A DNA stretch of 64,000 nucleotides from Sva-07 sp963741755 (lineage in GTDB: Bacteria > Actinomycetota > Acidimicrobiia > Acidimicrobiales > Ilumatobacteraceae). Both the position numbers and the translations under genes were made by a program. Below, piece after piece: positions 47,639 through 57,033 of the stretch (the stretch's first letter is position 1; the number at the start of each line of letters is the position of its first letter). The notes under the pieces are model-generated. The model saw only the letters and a list, made by a program, of their open reading frames with translations. It was not told where the DNA came from and searched no databases. Location: assembly GCA_963741755.1 (NCBI GenBank), contig CAVUJG010000022.1, forward strand, positions 62,001 through 126,000. The letters run 5' to 3'.

Positions 47639-49039
47639 GTGACCACCTTGCAATTCCTCGGCGCAACGGGCACCGTGACCGGCAGCCGCTTCCTGGTGCG
47701 CACCGAGCGAGCCACCGTGCTGATCGACGCCGGGTTGTTCCAGGGAGCCAAACGCGACCGTCTCGCCAACTGGGAGCCGTTCCCGATCGATCCAGCCGAG
47801 ATCGACGCAGTGGTCGTGACCCACGGCCACATCGACCACAGCGGCTGGTTGCCCGGACTCGCCCGCGACGGGTTCACCGGGCCGATCTTCGCCACCGCTG
47901 CCACCTGCGAGCTCTGCGAGATCCTCCTCCCGGACGCGGCGCACCTCCAGGAGGAACAGGCCCGGTTCGCCAACGAGCGCGGCTTCAGCAAACACCATCC
48001 GGCACAGCCGCTCTACACCTCTGAGGACGCAGACGCTGCGATTGCGCTGCTCGAAGGCGTCGAGTTCGACAGCCCGGTGGAGGTCGCCGCCGGCGTCGTC
48101 GCCCGATTCATCCCGGCCGGCCACATCCTTGGTTCGGCCAGCGTGCACCTGACGATCACCGACAACGACCGCACCACCACGCTGTTGGCCAGCGGCGACC
48201 TGGGCCGGGGCAACCATCCGCTGATCCCCGGCCCCGGTGTCCCGCCCGCCGCACGAACCGTGCTGGTCGAGTCGACCTACGGCGATTCGCTGCATCCGGA
48301 AGAGTCCGCCGAGATCGACGAGTTCGCCGGTGTCGTGAGTCGAACCGCCAAGCGCGGCGGGATCGTGCTCATCCCAGCGTTCGCCGTCGATCGGACCGAG
48401 GTGTTGCTGACCGTGCTGCGCGAGTTGATGACCGCAGGCCGCATCCCGACGCTCCCGGTGTACGTCGACAGCCCGATGGCGCTACGAGTCCTCGACGTCT
48501 ACCGAGCAGCGATGCGCGCGGCGAACCCGCTCGAGTGCCATCCCGTTCCCGCCGACGCCCCGTACGACCTGTTCGATCCCGGCGGAGGACTTCACGAGTG
48601 CCCGTCGGTCGAGGACTCGAAATCGCTGAACGAACTGACGGCACCTGCGATCATCATTTCCGCGTCGGGGATGGCCGCCGGCGGCAGGGTGCTGCACCAC
48701 CTGGCACGACTGTTGCCGGACCATCGCAACAGCGTCGTGCTGTGCGGATTCCAGGCCGCCGGGACGCGAGGTCGCTCGCTCGCCGACGGGATCCGGAGCG
48801 TCAAGATGCTCGGCCGCTACGTTCCGGTTCGAGCCGAGGTCGACGTCCTGCGGTCATTGTCGGTACATGCCGACGCCGACGGCCTGCACCGCTGGATCAC
48901 TGCACTCCCCGAGCGCCCGGACACCGTCTTCGTCATTCACGGCGAGCCTGATGCCAGTGCCGCCCTTGCTGCACGTCTCGTCGACGACGACATCAACGCC
49001 GTTGTGCCAACGCAGTTCGAGGTCGTCACGCTCGACTGA
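47639..49039 (+). CDS. Metallo-beta-lactamase/beta-CASP RNA-processing-like protein
   Basis: 466-aa MBL/beta-CASP protein from GTG 47639. The metal motif HxHxDH is in VVVTHGHIDHSGWLPG, with the second motif in HILGSASVHLTI and DLGRGNHPL. The beta-CASP insert is in the middle (TLPVYVDSPMALRVLDVYR), and the RNA-specificity tail in VRAEVDVLRSLSVHADADGL. Relatives are RNA nucleases of the CPSF-73/TTHA0252 type. Its place among stress genes suggests RNA turnover under stress; that is inference. Confidence 0.92.
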   Translation: MTTLQFLGATGTVTGSRFLVRTERATVLIDAGLFQGAKRDRLANWEPFPIDPAEIDAVVVTHGHIDHSGWLPGLARDGFTGPIFATAATCELCEILLPDAAHLQEEQARFANERGFSKHHPAQPLYTSEDADAAIALLEGVEFDSPVEVAAGVVARFIPAGHILGSASVHLTITDNDRTTTLLASGDLGRGNHPLIPGPGVPPAARTVLVESTYGDSLHPEESAEIDEFAGVVSRTAKRGGIVLIPAFAVDRTEVLLTVLRELMTAGRIPTLPVYVDSPMALRVLDVYRAAMRAANPLECHPVPADAPYDLFDPGGGLHECPSVEDSKSLNELTAPAIIISASGMAAGGRVLHHLARLLPDHRNSVVLCGFQAAGTRGRSLADGIRSVKMLGRYVPVRAEVDVLRSLSVHADADGLHRWITALPERPDTVFVIHGEPDASAALAARLVDDDINAVVPTQFEVVTLD

Positions 49040-49066
49040 ACGGCCCGTGCCCGCTCCACCACTGCG

Positions 49067-49081
49067 TGACCTAGGGCCCTG
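49067..49081 (+). promoter_or_regulatory. DevR/DosR-like box 1
   Basis: TGACCTAGGGCCCTG, 34 bp before the PNPOx-like start at 49116. One of six 15-bp matches to TGACCTTNGGCCCTG in the island. It resembles the mycobacterial DosR site (GGGAC..GTCCC type). Confidence 0.6.
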
Positions 49082-49115
49082 CATGGGGTCGGTGTCGGTC
49101 GTGTTGAATGGGTAC

Positions 49116-49655
49116 ATGGACGAACGCCAGGACGCCACCGAGATCCTCAGCGAATCGGAATGCTGGGAACTGCTCGACCACGCCGCGGTCGGACGCCTCG
49201 CCGTCGACATCGCCGGGCAGCCCGACATCTTCCCGATCAACTTCGTGGTCGACAAGAGCGGCATCGTCTTTCGGAGTGCAGCGGGTACCAAACTCGCCGG
49301 CGCCGTGCTCAACCGCCTGGTCGCGTTCGAGATCGACGGCTACGAACCGGGAGACCGCTCGGCCTGGAGCGTCGTGGTCAAGGGCCAGGCCCGCCCGATC
49401 GAGCGGATGCAGGAGATGTTCGACGCCGAGGACCTCCCGCTGTTCCCGTGGCTCGCCTGGGACAAGCCCAATTTCGTGCGCATCGAACCAACCGTGGTGA
49501 CGGGTCGGCGCTACCACATCGTCGACGACGCGAGCCCGGACAGTTCGCTGGGATGGTCACCGGCCGACGCCGATCCGCACGCAGAATCGCTGGCGGCTGA
49601 GCCGACCCCCGGCGCACCGTTCCATCCGGGCGAACCCAAGCTCCACGCCGATTGA
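49116..49655 (+). CDS. Flavin-binding PNPOx-like protein
   Basis: 179-aa pyridoxamine-5'-phosphate-oxidase-like split barrel. The N-terminal motif LSESECWELLDHAAVGRLAV and PINFVVDKSGIVFRSAAGTK match the putative nucleotide-binding proteins found in mycobacterial dormancy genes. The paralogue at 50676 shares the LSESECWxLL start and the xTKxxxA segment. It may use F420, FMN or haem; the ligand is not evident. The ATG at 49116 was chosen over 49083 because the box lies just before it. Confidence 0.87.
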   Translation: MDERQDATEILSESECWELLDHAAVGRLAVDIAGQPDIFPINFVVDKSGIVFRSAAGTKLAGAVLNRLVAFEIDGYEPGDRSAWSVVVKGQARPIERMQEMFDAEDLPLFPWLAWDKPNFVRIEPTVVTGRRYHIVDDASPDSSLGWSPADADPHAESLAAEPTPGAPFHPGEPKLHAD

Positions 49656-49674
49656 ACCGGGGTCGTCGCCCCCG

Positions 49675-50532
49675 CTAGCGACTCGGGACGATCACGATCG
49701 GAATTGCCGCGTCATGGAGGAGCCACGCGCTCACCGAGCCCAGCAGGCCGGCGGCGATCAGCCCGTGACCGCGGGTGCCGACGACCACCAGATCCGCTCC
49801 GGTTTGCGCCTCGGCGAGCGCTTGGCGAGGTCCCTGCATCACGATCGAGCGCTCGGCTCGCCCGTGCGGATCGATGGCGTCCAGCGCGTTGGTGATGCGC
49901 TGCTGTTCGGCTTCGATCTCGTCACCGAATCGATCGCGGGTCAGGTCCTCGTCGAGCCATGGTGCCACTTCGATCGCCGCGATGGCTCGAACGTGAGCGG
50001 TGTCGCCGGCGAACTCGAGCGCCCAACGCAGCGCATCGCCAGCGTGGTCGCTGCCGTCGAACCCCACCACGATGGAGGAGATCCGATCGGGTGCAGCCCC
50101 GATCGGAACGACCGCGACCGGCGCATGAGCGTGGGTGGCGCAGTACCGGCTCACCGAGCCCAGCGGGTGATGACGCAACTCACCGGCCCCCGTGCGCCCG
50201 ATCACCAGCAGATCGGCGTCGACGGTCGCGTCGATGAGCACATGCGGAGCCTGGCCCTCGACCACCAGCGGCTGCACCCTTGCGGCGTCGGGATGCGACG
50301 CCGTGGCCGACTCGATCGCCACATCGACATCGTGTCCGGCGACCGCGGCCAGACCGAGTTCGTCGACGCCGAATCCTCGTTTGGCGGTGAACAACGCCAT
50401 CATCGTCGACACGTGGAACGCGCCGAGCGCCGTGATCTCGACCTCACGACCAGCGCTGTGGGCGACCGCCCAACGCAACGCGTCGATCGCTGCATCCGAT
50501 CCGTCGATTCCAACGACCCAACGAGCGCCCAT
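49675..50532 (-). CDS. Universal stress protein, two domains
   Basis: 285-aa tandem USP from ATG 50532. Domain 1 has WVVGIDGSDAAIDALRW and GRTGAGELRHHPLGSVS; domain 2 has IVVGFDGSDHAGDALRW and GTRGHGLIAAGLLGSVS. Both keep the GxxG-x9-GS ATP loop. It is convergent with the PNPOx-like gene and divergent from another one, sharing a 143-bp intergenic region with DevR-like box 2. Confidence 0.94.
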   Translation of the reverse strand: MGARWVVGIDGSDAAIDALRWAVAHSAGREVEITALGAFHVSTMMALFTAKRGFGVDELGLAAVAGHDVDVAIESATASHPDAARVQPLVVEGQAPHVLIDATVDADLLVIGRTGAGELRHHPLGSVSRYCATHAHAPVAVVPIGAAPDRISSIVVGFDGSDHAGDALRWALEFAGDTAHVRAIAAIEVAPWLDEDLTRDRFGDEIEAEQQRITNALDAIDPHGRAERSIVMQGPRQALAEAQTGADLVVVGTRGHGLIAAGLLGSVSAWLLHDAAIPIVIVPSR

Positions 50533-50614
50533 GGCAACGAGTATCACCGGTACCCGGCGGGCCGCCCAGGGTCCGAAGACTCCCCGCCGCATCGGTCGGA
50601 TCGGCCTCGACGCG

Positions 50615-50629
50615 TGACCAACGGCCCTG
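50615..50629 (+). promoter_or_regulatory. DevR/DosR-like box 2
   Basis: TGACCAACGGCCCTG in the divergent region between two-domain USP and the PNPOx-like/USP/kinase operon, 46 bp before the start at 50676. The box is a near-dyad and could serve both directions. Confidence 0.55.
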
Positions 50630-50675
50630 GCACACCATCCGATGTACGACGGACGATCATGATGGAGGGATCACC

Positions 50676-51104
50676 GTGGACGACGAACCACTCGAAGAGC
50701 TGTCCGAGTCGGAATGCTGGGCACTGCTGCGCACTGTCGACGTCGGCCGTCTGGCCACGCCGACCGAGCGCGGTGGCGTCGATGTGTACCCGGTGAACCA
50801 CGTCGTCGATCAGGGCTCGATCGTGTTCCGGACCGCGATGGGTACCAAGGTGACCAATGCGATCGACGCACCCGAAGTCGCCTTCGAGGCCGACAACGCC
50901 GCACGGACCTACGACGAGCAGGTCGACGACCCGTGGAGCGTCGTCGTGCACGGCCGTGCCGAACTGGTCACGATCACCACCGAGCTGTTCGACAGCTTCG
51001 AGCCTGCGGTGCGCCCATGGCACGTGTCGAACAAGCCGTACTTCGTCCGCCTTGTTCCGACCACGGTCTCCGGCCGAAGATTCCATCTGCAGTCCAACTC
51101 ATGA
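50676..51104 (+). CDS. Flavin-binding PNPOx-like protein, paralogue of 49116
   Basis: 142-aa split-barrel protein from GTG 50676, with a strong GGAGGG ribosome-binding site. LSESECWALLRTVDVGRLAT and YPVNHVVDQGSIVFRTAMGT are near-copies of the 49116 protein. The C-terminal extension of the paralogue is absent. It is the first gene of an operon PNPOx, USP, histidine kinase, with box 2 upstream. Confidence 0.88.
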   Translation: MDDEPLEELSESECWALLRTVDVGRLATPTERGGVDVYPVNHVVDQGSIVFRTAMGTKVTNAIDAPEVAFEADNAARTYDEQVDDPWSVVVHGRAELVTITTELFDSFEPAVRPWHVSNKPYFVRLVPTTVSGRRFHLQSNS

Positions 51105-51138
51105 CCACACCGTCCGACACGCACCGCAAGGAGACACC

Positions 51139-51948
51139 ATGGTTCAGCACTTGATCGTCCCGGTCGACGGCTCCGACGCCTCGTGGCGAGCAGTCGACGT
51201 CGCCGTCCAGCTCGCACGTCGCAGCGATACCCCGGTCGATGTCATCGAGGTCGTGTTCGACGAACACGATGCCGGCGAAGCAGAAGCTCGCCTGACCGAA
51301 CGTCTCGAGCAGCACGACACCTCCGGGGTGCACGCGACGACCCATGTACACGTGGCCGCCGAAAGCGTCGCTCAGGTCATCGGCAGCGAGGTCGAACAGC
51401 ACCCCGAGGTCACCGTCGTGATCGCGTCGCACGGTCGGGGCCGCTCGGCGGCGCTGCTCGGCAGCGTGACGGAGGAACTGCTCGAACGGATCTTCGGGCC
51501 GATCCTCGTGGTTGGACCACACGTCACCACCGGCGGCTTCGACGGGCCGATCCTGGCAACGGTCGACGGTTCCCACGAGTCCGAGTCGGTCCTGCCGCTC
51601 GCCGCTGCCTGGGGCATCGAACTCGGCAGCGAACCGTGGATCATCGAGGTGGCCGAACCCCAGTCGTCGATGTCGGCCGATGTGAACGAGTCCGCCTACC
51701 CCGCTCGGCTGGCACGCAGACTCGCCAAGGACTCGGGCCACCCGGTCCAGTACGAGGTGCTGCACGGCGAACACGTCCACGACGAAGTCGCCGACTTCGC
51801 GTCGTCGATCGACGCCTCGCTGATCGTCGCCAGCACTCGCGGTCGGACCGGAATGTCGAGATTCGTGATCGGCAGTACCGCGGCAGCGATCGTTCGCCAC
51901 GCACCGTGTCCGGTGCTGCTCGTGCGACCGCCCCACCTCGCTCCCTGA
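51139..51948 (+). CDS. Universal stress protein, two domains
   Basis: 269-aa tandem USP from ATG 51139, with AAGGAGA upstream. Domain 1 starts LIVPVDGSDASWRAVDV and has IASHGRGRSAALLGSVT; domain 2 has ILATVDGSHESESVL and ASTRGRTGMSRFVIGSTA. It is divergent in sequence from the other tandem USPs. Gap to the upstream gene 34 bp; the kinase follows after 35 bp. Confidence 0.93.
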   Translation: MVQHLIVPVDGSDASWRAVDVAVQLARRSDTPVDVIEVVFDEHDAGEAEARLTERLEQHDTSGVHATTHVHVAAESVAQVIGSEVEQHPEVTVVIASHGRGRSAALLGSVTEELLERIFGPILVVGPHVTTGGFDGPILATVDGSHESESVLPLAAAWGIELGSEPWIIEVAEPQSSMSADVNESAYPARLARRLAKDSGHPVQYEVLHGEHVHDEVADFASSIDASLIVASTRGRTGMSRFVIGSTAAAIVRHAPCPVLLVRPPHLAP

Positions 51949-51983
51949 GGCCCGTTGAAGCGTTGGCCGGGAGCGCCAATAGC

Positions 51984-52970
51984 ATGAGGCGCGCCATGGA
52001 CCGCGCCGAGCTCGCAGGAGCGTTGATCGACTCGTCCCCCGACGGACTGCTGCTCGTCGACGCCGACGGGCTGATCCAGCTGGCGAACCCGATCGCCGAA
52101 ACGCTGTTCGGACGGACCGAGGACGACCTGGTCGGATCGTCGATTGATGAGCTCGTTCCACCAGAGTTCCGAGCGACGCATCCTCAACGACGTGGCGCAT
52201 ACACCGCGGCGCCGACCAGTCGACCGATGGGGACGGGCTTGGAGCTGTTCGCCCAGCACTCCTCTGGCGAGATGTTCCCCGTCGAGATCAGTCTGAGCCC
52301 GTGCACGATCGACGATGTGGTCTTCACGATCGCCACGATCCGCGACGTCAGCGATCGCCAGGAGTCGGCGTCGCGGATGGCGATGCTGCAGGACCGCGAG
52401 CGCATCGCCCGCGACCTGCACGACATGGTGATCCAACGGCTCTTCGCCGCCGGGATGAACCTGCAGGCCGTGCAGTCGTCTGCGCAACCACCGATGGTGG
52501 CCGACCGCATTGCGTCGACGATCAACGAACTCGACGACACCATCCGCGAGCTCCGCTCGGCCATCTTCCGGCTGGGCCAGCACGACGAGCGCCGCACCCT
52601 CTCTGCCCAACTCACCGAGCTGGTGCACGAGCGGGCCCGTCACCTGGGGTTCGAACCGGTGCTCCGACTCGCAGGCGACCTCGACCAACTCCCCGACTTC
52701 ATCGCCGACCAGCTGGTGGCAACGGTCACCGAGGGACTGTCGAATGTCGTTCGACACGCCAATGCCACCACCGCCGAGGTTCGTATCGAAAGTGTGGGCA
52801 CGACGTTGTCGCTCCTGATCAGCGACGACGGCGTCGGCCTTCCAAACGAACCGAAACGGTCCGGCGGGCTGTCGAACATGATGTGGCGCGCCGCCGAACT
52901 CGGGGGCAGTTGCACCGTCGGCCCCAACGAGCCGGCCGGCACCAGCCTGCACTGGCACGTCCCGGTCTGA
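51984..52970 (+). CDS. PAS-domain sensor histidine kinase (HisKA_3)
   Basis: 328-aa soluble kinase. The PAS domain is at about 8-130 (LIDSSPDGLLLVDADGLIQL then SGEMFPVEISLSPCTIDDV). The HisKA_3 box has the phospho-His in RERIARDLHDMVIQRLFAAG, and the ATPase domain ends LSNMMWRAAELGG. It lacks the GAF haem domains of mycobacterial DevS/DosT, so its input must differ, though the kinase core resembles DevS. ATG 51996 is an alternative start. It is the last gene of the box-2 operon, convergent with the DevR-like gene, and is the likely partner. Confidence 0.9.
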   Translation: MRRAMDRAELAGALIDSSPDGLLLVDADGLIQLANPIAETLFGRTEDDLVGSSIDELVPPEFRATHPQRRGAYTAAPTSRPMGTGLELFAQHSSGEMFPVEISLSPCTIDDVVFTIATIRDVSDRQESASRMAMLQDRERIARDLHDMVIQRLFAAGMNLQAVQSSAQPPMVADRIASTINELDDTIRELRSAIFRLGQHDERRTLSAQLTELVHERARHLGFEPVLRLAGDLDQLPDFIADQLVATVTEGLSNVVRHANATTAEVRIESVGTTLSLLISDDGVGLPNEPKRSGGLSNMMWRAAELGGSCTVGPNEPAGTSLHWHVPV

Positions 52971-52988
52971 CCCGACCGCGGGCGGGAT

Positions 52989-53654
52989 TCACATCTCGTT
53001 GCGATGGCGTTCGACGAGCCGGGCGGCGAGCGCCGCTGCCTCGGTGCGTCGCGACATGCCGAGCTTCGCGAGGAGATTCGACACGTAGTTCTTGACGGTC
53101 TTCTCGGCGAGGTACATCTCCTGAGCGATCTGGCGGTTCGTGTAGCCCTCGCCGATCAGGTCGAAGATCCGTCGCTCCTGCGCCGTCAGATCGTCGAGCC
53201 GCCCCTCCTCGCTGTCGCGCAGTCGCCGACTCGCGAGCCGCACCTCGGCATCATCGAGGTAGCGGCGACCCTCGGCGACGCCGCGGATTGCGTCGACGAG
53301 TTCATTGCTGCGGATCTGTTTGAGGATGAAACCCGACGCACCGGCAAGCCCCGCGTCGACGATGGCCCGGTCGCTGTCGAACGATGTCAGGATCAGCACC
53401 TTGACCAACGGGAACTCGGTGGTGATTTCGCGGCACACGTCGATCCCGTTGTGCTCGCCGTCGCCGAGGCGGACGTCGAGGACCGCGACGTCGGGGGTGT
53501 GTTCCCGAATTCCGGCGATCGCCTCCTCCGCGGTGCCGGCCTCGCCAACGACGCTGAGGTCGCTTTCGGCCTCGAGTGCGGCGGCGATGCCTCGTCGGAC
53601 CACCTCGTGATCGTCGAGCAGGAAGACACGAATCATCGCGCCATCATCGCTCAT
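52989..53654 (-). CDS. DevR/DosR-like NarL-family response regulator
   Basis: 221-aa response regulator very like mycobacterial DevR. The receiver has VFLLDDHEVVRRGIAAAL, phospho-acceptor Asp60 in DVAVLDVRLGDGEHNGID, and the switch in LILTSFDSDRAI and GASGFILK. The LuxR helix-turn-helix reads DDLTAQERRIFDLIGEGYTN then EKTVKNYVSNLLAKLGMSRR; the EKTVKNYVS recognition helix equals that of DosR, whose Lys and Asn here contact DNA. It is 28 bp downstream of a USP gene in the same direction, matching the Rv3134c-devR operon. It probably binds the six TGACCTTNGGCCCTG boxes. Confidence 0.93.
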   Translation of the reverse strand: MSDDGAMIRVFLLDDHEVVRRGIAAALEAESDLSVVGEAGTAEEAIAGIREHTPDVAVLDVRLGDGEHNGIDVCREITTEFPLVKVLILTSFDSDRAIVDAGLAGASGFILKQIRSNELVDAIRGVAEGRRYLDDAEVRLASRRLRDSEEGRLDDLTAQERRIFDLIGEGYTNRQIAQEMYLAEKTVKNYVSNLLAKLGMSRRTEAAALAARLVERHRNEM

Positions 53655-53682
53655 CCGCCGCCACGTAACGCGCTCTGGCGCC

Positions 53683-54600
53683 TCACACCGTCAAAGGAAC
53701 GACAGCAATCGGGCGATGGACGTGGTGCAACAGCCAGGTCGACACCGAACCGAGCAGCGCCGCGCCGACGGCCCCGTGCCCACGCGCTCCGACCACGACG
53801 ATGTCGGCGTTCTCGGCCTGCGACGCAAGTGCCGAACGAGGGGTGCCGCGGACGAATTCGCGTTCGAGCGTGACGTCGCAGAGGCGTGCCTGGTCGGCGA
53901 CGGAGTCGACGAGGTGGTGAAAGCGGTCAGCTGCGAGGTCGCTCGCATCGGGGAAGAAGAATGCGTCGGCGCCGACGGCGAGAGGCGTGGCATCCCAGAC
54001 CCATGCAACGACGACGGTGCCGCCGGGCGAGGCGAAGTCGATCGCCCACCGCAGCGCCTCCATCGAGTTGGGCGAGCCGTCGCAGCCGACGAGGACCGTC
54101 TCGGCGCGTTTCGGTTCAACGTCTCCCGGCACCACGATCGTCGGCACCGATGCATGCGTGGCGCACTGGGTGCTCGTCGAGCCGAGCAGAAGTCGGGCAA
54201 AGCCCCCGCGACCCCGGCTGCCGATCACCAACAGCGCCGCTGATTCGGAGGACTCGAGGAGCACCTGAGCAGGGCCTCCGTGACCGACCGACGCAACGAC
54301 GGGGACATCGAGACGCTCACCCAGTTGCGTGGCGATCTCGGCGACGTCGTGGGCGGCAGCATCGTGGAAGCCGGTGTCGTCGAGTTCCACCACCATCGGT
54401 GCCGACATCGGATACGCGCCGACCACGGGGGTCTGCCAGGCGGTGACCAACTCGACTGCGGTGGCGCGACCGGCGACATTGACCGCGGCCCACTCGAGCG
54501 CGTTCGACGCACACTCCGACCCGTCGAGGCCGACGACCCAGGTTCCCTGATCGGCTCGATGAGACGAGTCCGAACCCATCACCTCATGTGTCATCACCAT
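53683..54600 (-). CDS. Universal stress protein, two domains, upstream of devR-like gene
   Basis: 305-aa tandem USP. Domain 1 has WVVGLDGSECASNALEW and GSRGRGGFARLLLGSTS; domain 2 has VLVGCDGSPNSMEALRW and GARGHGAVGAALLGSVS. A start at ATG 54600 has the best ribosome-binding site (AGAGGTG); a longer start at 54663 would put box 3 at 34 bp, as for other genes. The gene order USP then regulator copies Rv3134c-devR. Confidence 0.93.
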   Translation of the reverse strand: MVMTHEVMGSDSSHRADQGTWVVGLDGSECASNALEWAAVNVAGRATAVELVTAWQTPVVGAYPMSAPMVVELDDTGFHDAAAHDVAEIATQLGERLDVPVVASVGHGGPAQVLLESSESAALLVIGSRGRGGFARLLLGSTSTQCATHASVPTIVVPGDVEPKRAETVLVGCDGSPNSMEALRWAIDFASPGGTVVVAWVWDATPLAVGADAFFFPDASDLAADRFHHLVDSVADQARLCDVTLEREFVRGTPRSALASQAENADIVVVGARGHGAVGAALLGSVSTWLLHHVHRPIAVVPLTV

Positions 54601-54697
54601 GGGTTCACCTCTTTCCATCGGGGCATCCCCCATCCCCGTCGTCTGCGACGCATCCACGTCCATTGCGATGATTGAACCGCCCGCAGCACCTCCTCGT

Positions 54698-54712
54698 CAG
54701 GGCCAAAGGTCA
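54698..54712 (-). promoter_or_regulatory. DevR/DosR-like box 3
   Basis: Minus strand TGACCTTTGGCCCTG, upstream of the USP/devR-like operon. Together with box 4 on the other strand it occupies the divergent region between two island operons. It would allow autoregulation by the DevR-like protein. Confidence 0.65.
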
Positions 54713-54748
54713 CGCAATCGAGCCTGCTCGCACCACATCTGGACGCGC

Positions 54749-54763
54749 TGACCTTGGCCTCTG
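54749..54763 (+). promoter_or_regulatory. DevR/DosR-like box 4
   Basis: TGACCTTGGCCTCTG, 61 bp before the AhpD-like start. It has one substitution in the right half, so it is the weakest of the six. Confidence 0.45.
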
Positions 54764-54824
54764 GCCGACGTCCGGGGTCCGAGCGTCACGATGGACCCAC
54801 CGACTCGACGACGCTGGAGGCGCC

Positions 54825-55166
54825 ATGACCGAAGACTTCCCCGCACTACGCAACGAACTGCGCCAGGGCTATCGCGACCTGATGCAAGTGATTCCCGACC
54901 AGATGAAGGGCTTCGGCGACCTGCACCGAGCGGCGGTCAAGGACGGCGCCCTGCCTCAGGCCACCAAGGAACTGATGGCCGTCGCGATCGCCATCTGCAC
55001 GCGGTGTGACGACTGCATCACCCTGCACATGCACGATGCGATTCGTGCCGGCGCAACACCGGAGATGGTGCACGAGGCGATCGGCGTCGCGCTGCTGATG
55101 GGCGGCGGCCCGGCGTCGACGTACGCAACCCACGCCATGCGCGCCCTCGAACAGTTCAGCGCCTAG
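54825..55166 (+). CDS. Carboxymuconolactone decarboxylase/AhpD-like protein
   Basis: 113-aa AhpD-fold protein from ATG 54825 with GGAGG upstream. The redox centre CxxCxxxH is C61, C64 and H68 in CTRCDDCITLHMH, preceded by the family Glu (ATKELMAV). Such proteins serve peroxide defence or as alkylhydroperoxidases. DevR-like box 4 is upstream. It shares the island with redox and stress genes. Confidence 0.9.
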   Translation: MTEDFPALRNELRQGYRDLMQVIPDQMKGFGDLHRAAVKDGALPQATKELMAVAIAICTRCDDCITLHMHDAIRAGATPEMVHEAIGVALLMGGGPASTYATHAMRALEQFSA

Positions 55167-55179
55167 CAGCCGTCACTGT

Positions 55180-55194
55180 TGACCTTGGCCCCTG
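55180..55194 (+). promoter_or_regulatory. DevR/DosR-like box 5
   Basis: TGACCTTGGCCCCTG, 35 bp before the acs-like start at 55230. Same spacing as boxes 1 and 6. Confidence 0.62.
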
Positions 55195-55229
55195 TCGCCA
55201 GCGGGCCGATCGGTGAATGCTCAACCATC

Positions 55230-57033
55230 ATGTCGATCCATCCAGAGCCGTGGCTGGTCGACTACGCCGCAACGGTGGCGTCGTTCGACTGGGATGTGGC
55301 ATGGGCCGCGCTGCGCTCCGACGGCGGGGCCGGGCGACCCGGCAGCGTGAACATCGCGGACCTGGCGGTCGATCGACACGTCCGCGAGGGCCGAGGCGAT
55401 CGAGTGGCGCTCCGATTCATCGGCCGCGAGCCGAACGATGTCGACGAGCCCGTCGACATCACCTATGCGCGACTGGCTCGGCGAACGAACCGATTCGCTG
55501 ATGCGATGGGGCGCCGCGGCTTCGGTCCAGGCACCGGCGTGGCCACCCTCGCCGGCCGCATCCCCGATCTGTACGTGGCTGCACTCGGCACGCTCAAAGC
55601 GCAGGGCACCTTCACACCGTTGTTCTCGGCGTTCGGGCCTGATCCCATCGCGCAACGGATGAACCTCGGGCGCATCAAGATCCTGGTCACGACGCCATTG
55701 CTGTACCGCCGCAAGGTGGCGCCCATGCTCGATCGTCTGGCTCACCTCGAACTCGTGCTGGTGAGCGGGAGCACCGAGGACGATGTCGGGGTCGCTCGGA
55801 CCAACTCGACCGGACCACAGGTGATGTCGATCGGAGCGTTCCTCACCGAGGGCAGTGACACATTCCAGCCGGCTCCGACCGATCCCGAGACGCCGGCGCT
55901 CGTGCACTTCACGAGCGGCACGACCGGCCAACCGAAAGGCGCCGTCCACGTTCATGCGGCGGTCGTCACCCATCACATCACCGGCCGACTGGTGCTCGAC
56001 CTGCACGACGGCGACCGGTTCTGGTGCACGGCCGACCCGGGGTGGGTGACAGGGACGTCGTACGGCATCATCGCCCCGCTCACGAACGGCGTCACCAGCA
56101 TCGTCGACGAAGCAGAGTTCGATGCTCGCCGCTGGTACGAGATTCTGGACCGCCACGAGGTCGACGTCTTCTACACCGCACCGACGGCGATTCGCATGCT
56201 GCAACGAGCCGGCAACGATCTCGCCGCCGAGGTCGACCTCTCGCACCTCCGTCTGGTCGCCAGCGTCGGCGAACCGCTCGACCCCGACGCCGTGCACTGG
56301 TGTCAGCAGACGTTCGGCGTCCCGGTGATCGACACGTGGTGGCAGACCGAGACGGGCGGCATCATGATCTCGAATCATCGTTCGCAACCCGTTCGACCCG
56401 GCTCGATGGGGCGGCCGCTGCCGGGCATCGAGGTCGGACTGCTCGAGCGCGACGCCGATGGCGACGTGGTCCTCGACGGCACCGGAGCACCGCTGCCAGG
56501 TGACCGATCCGGAGCAGTCCGGCGAACTCGCCTTGCGCGCCGGTTGGCCCTCGATGTTCCGCACCTACCTCGACCAGGACGAGCGCTACCAGCGATCGTT
56601 CGTCGACGGGTGGTATCGAACCGGCGACCTTGCTCGGTGCGACGCCGACGGCTACTACTGGTTCGTCGGTCGCGGCGACGACGTGATCAAGACCTCGGGG
56701 CACCTGATCGGTCCGTTCGAGGTCGAGTCCGCGATGAACGATCACCCCGCCGTCGCGGAGACCGGGGTGATCGGCAAACCCGATGCCACGGCCGGCGCGA
56801 TCGTGAAGGCGTTCGTCGTCCTCGCCGACGGGCACGAGCCGACCGACGAACTCCAGCGGGAACTGCTCGGCCACGCACGGGCGCGGTTGGGTGCCGCCGT
56901 GGCTCCCCGCGAGATCGAGTTCGTCGCCGACCTCCCGCACACGCGAAGCGGCAAGATCATGCGGCGCGTGCTCAAAGCGCGCGAGCTCGGCGAGGACGAA
57001 GGTGACACCTCGACACTGGAGGCCCCGACATGA
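55230..57033 (+). CDS. Acetyl-CoA synthetase-like AMP-forming ligase, apparent frameshift
   Basis: Adenylate-forming acyl-CoA ligase most like acetate-CoA ligase. Motifs: VHFTSGTTGQPKGAVHVHAA, DPGWVTGTSYGIIAPLTNGV, IDTWWQTETGGIMISNH, then in the +1 frame GWYRTGDLARCDADGYYWFV, GRGDDVIKTSGHLIGPFEVE and the acylatable Lys in HTRSGKIMRRVLKAR. The frames join at about residue 422; one extra C at 56495-56497 (GCTGCCAGG) explains this and gives a 600-aa protein. Unshifted reading ends at 57005 as arginine-rich nonsense. It is the first gene of the operon acs-pdhA-pdhB-pdhC-acpP-exchanger, with DevR-like box 5 upstream. Stop and pdhA start overlap (ATGA). Confidence 0.85.

Noticed and set aside
50533..50600. 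Seventh DevR-like box upstream of the two-domain USP (minus strand CGGACCCTGGGCGGCC)
   Set aside because: Too few matches to the consensus; the nearby box 2 could serve this gene instead.
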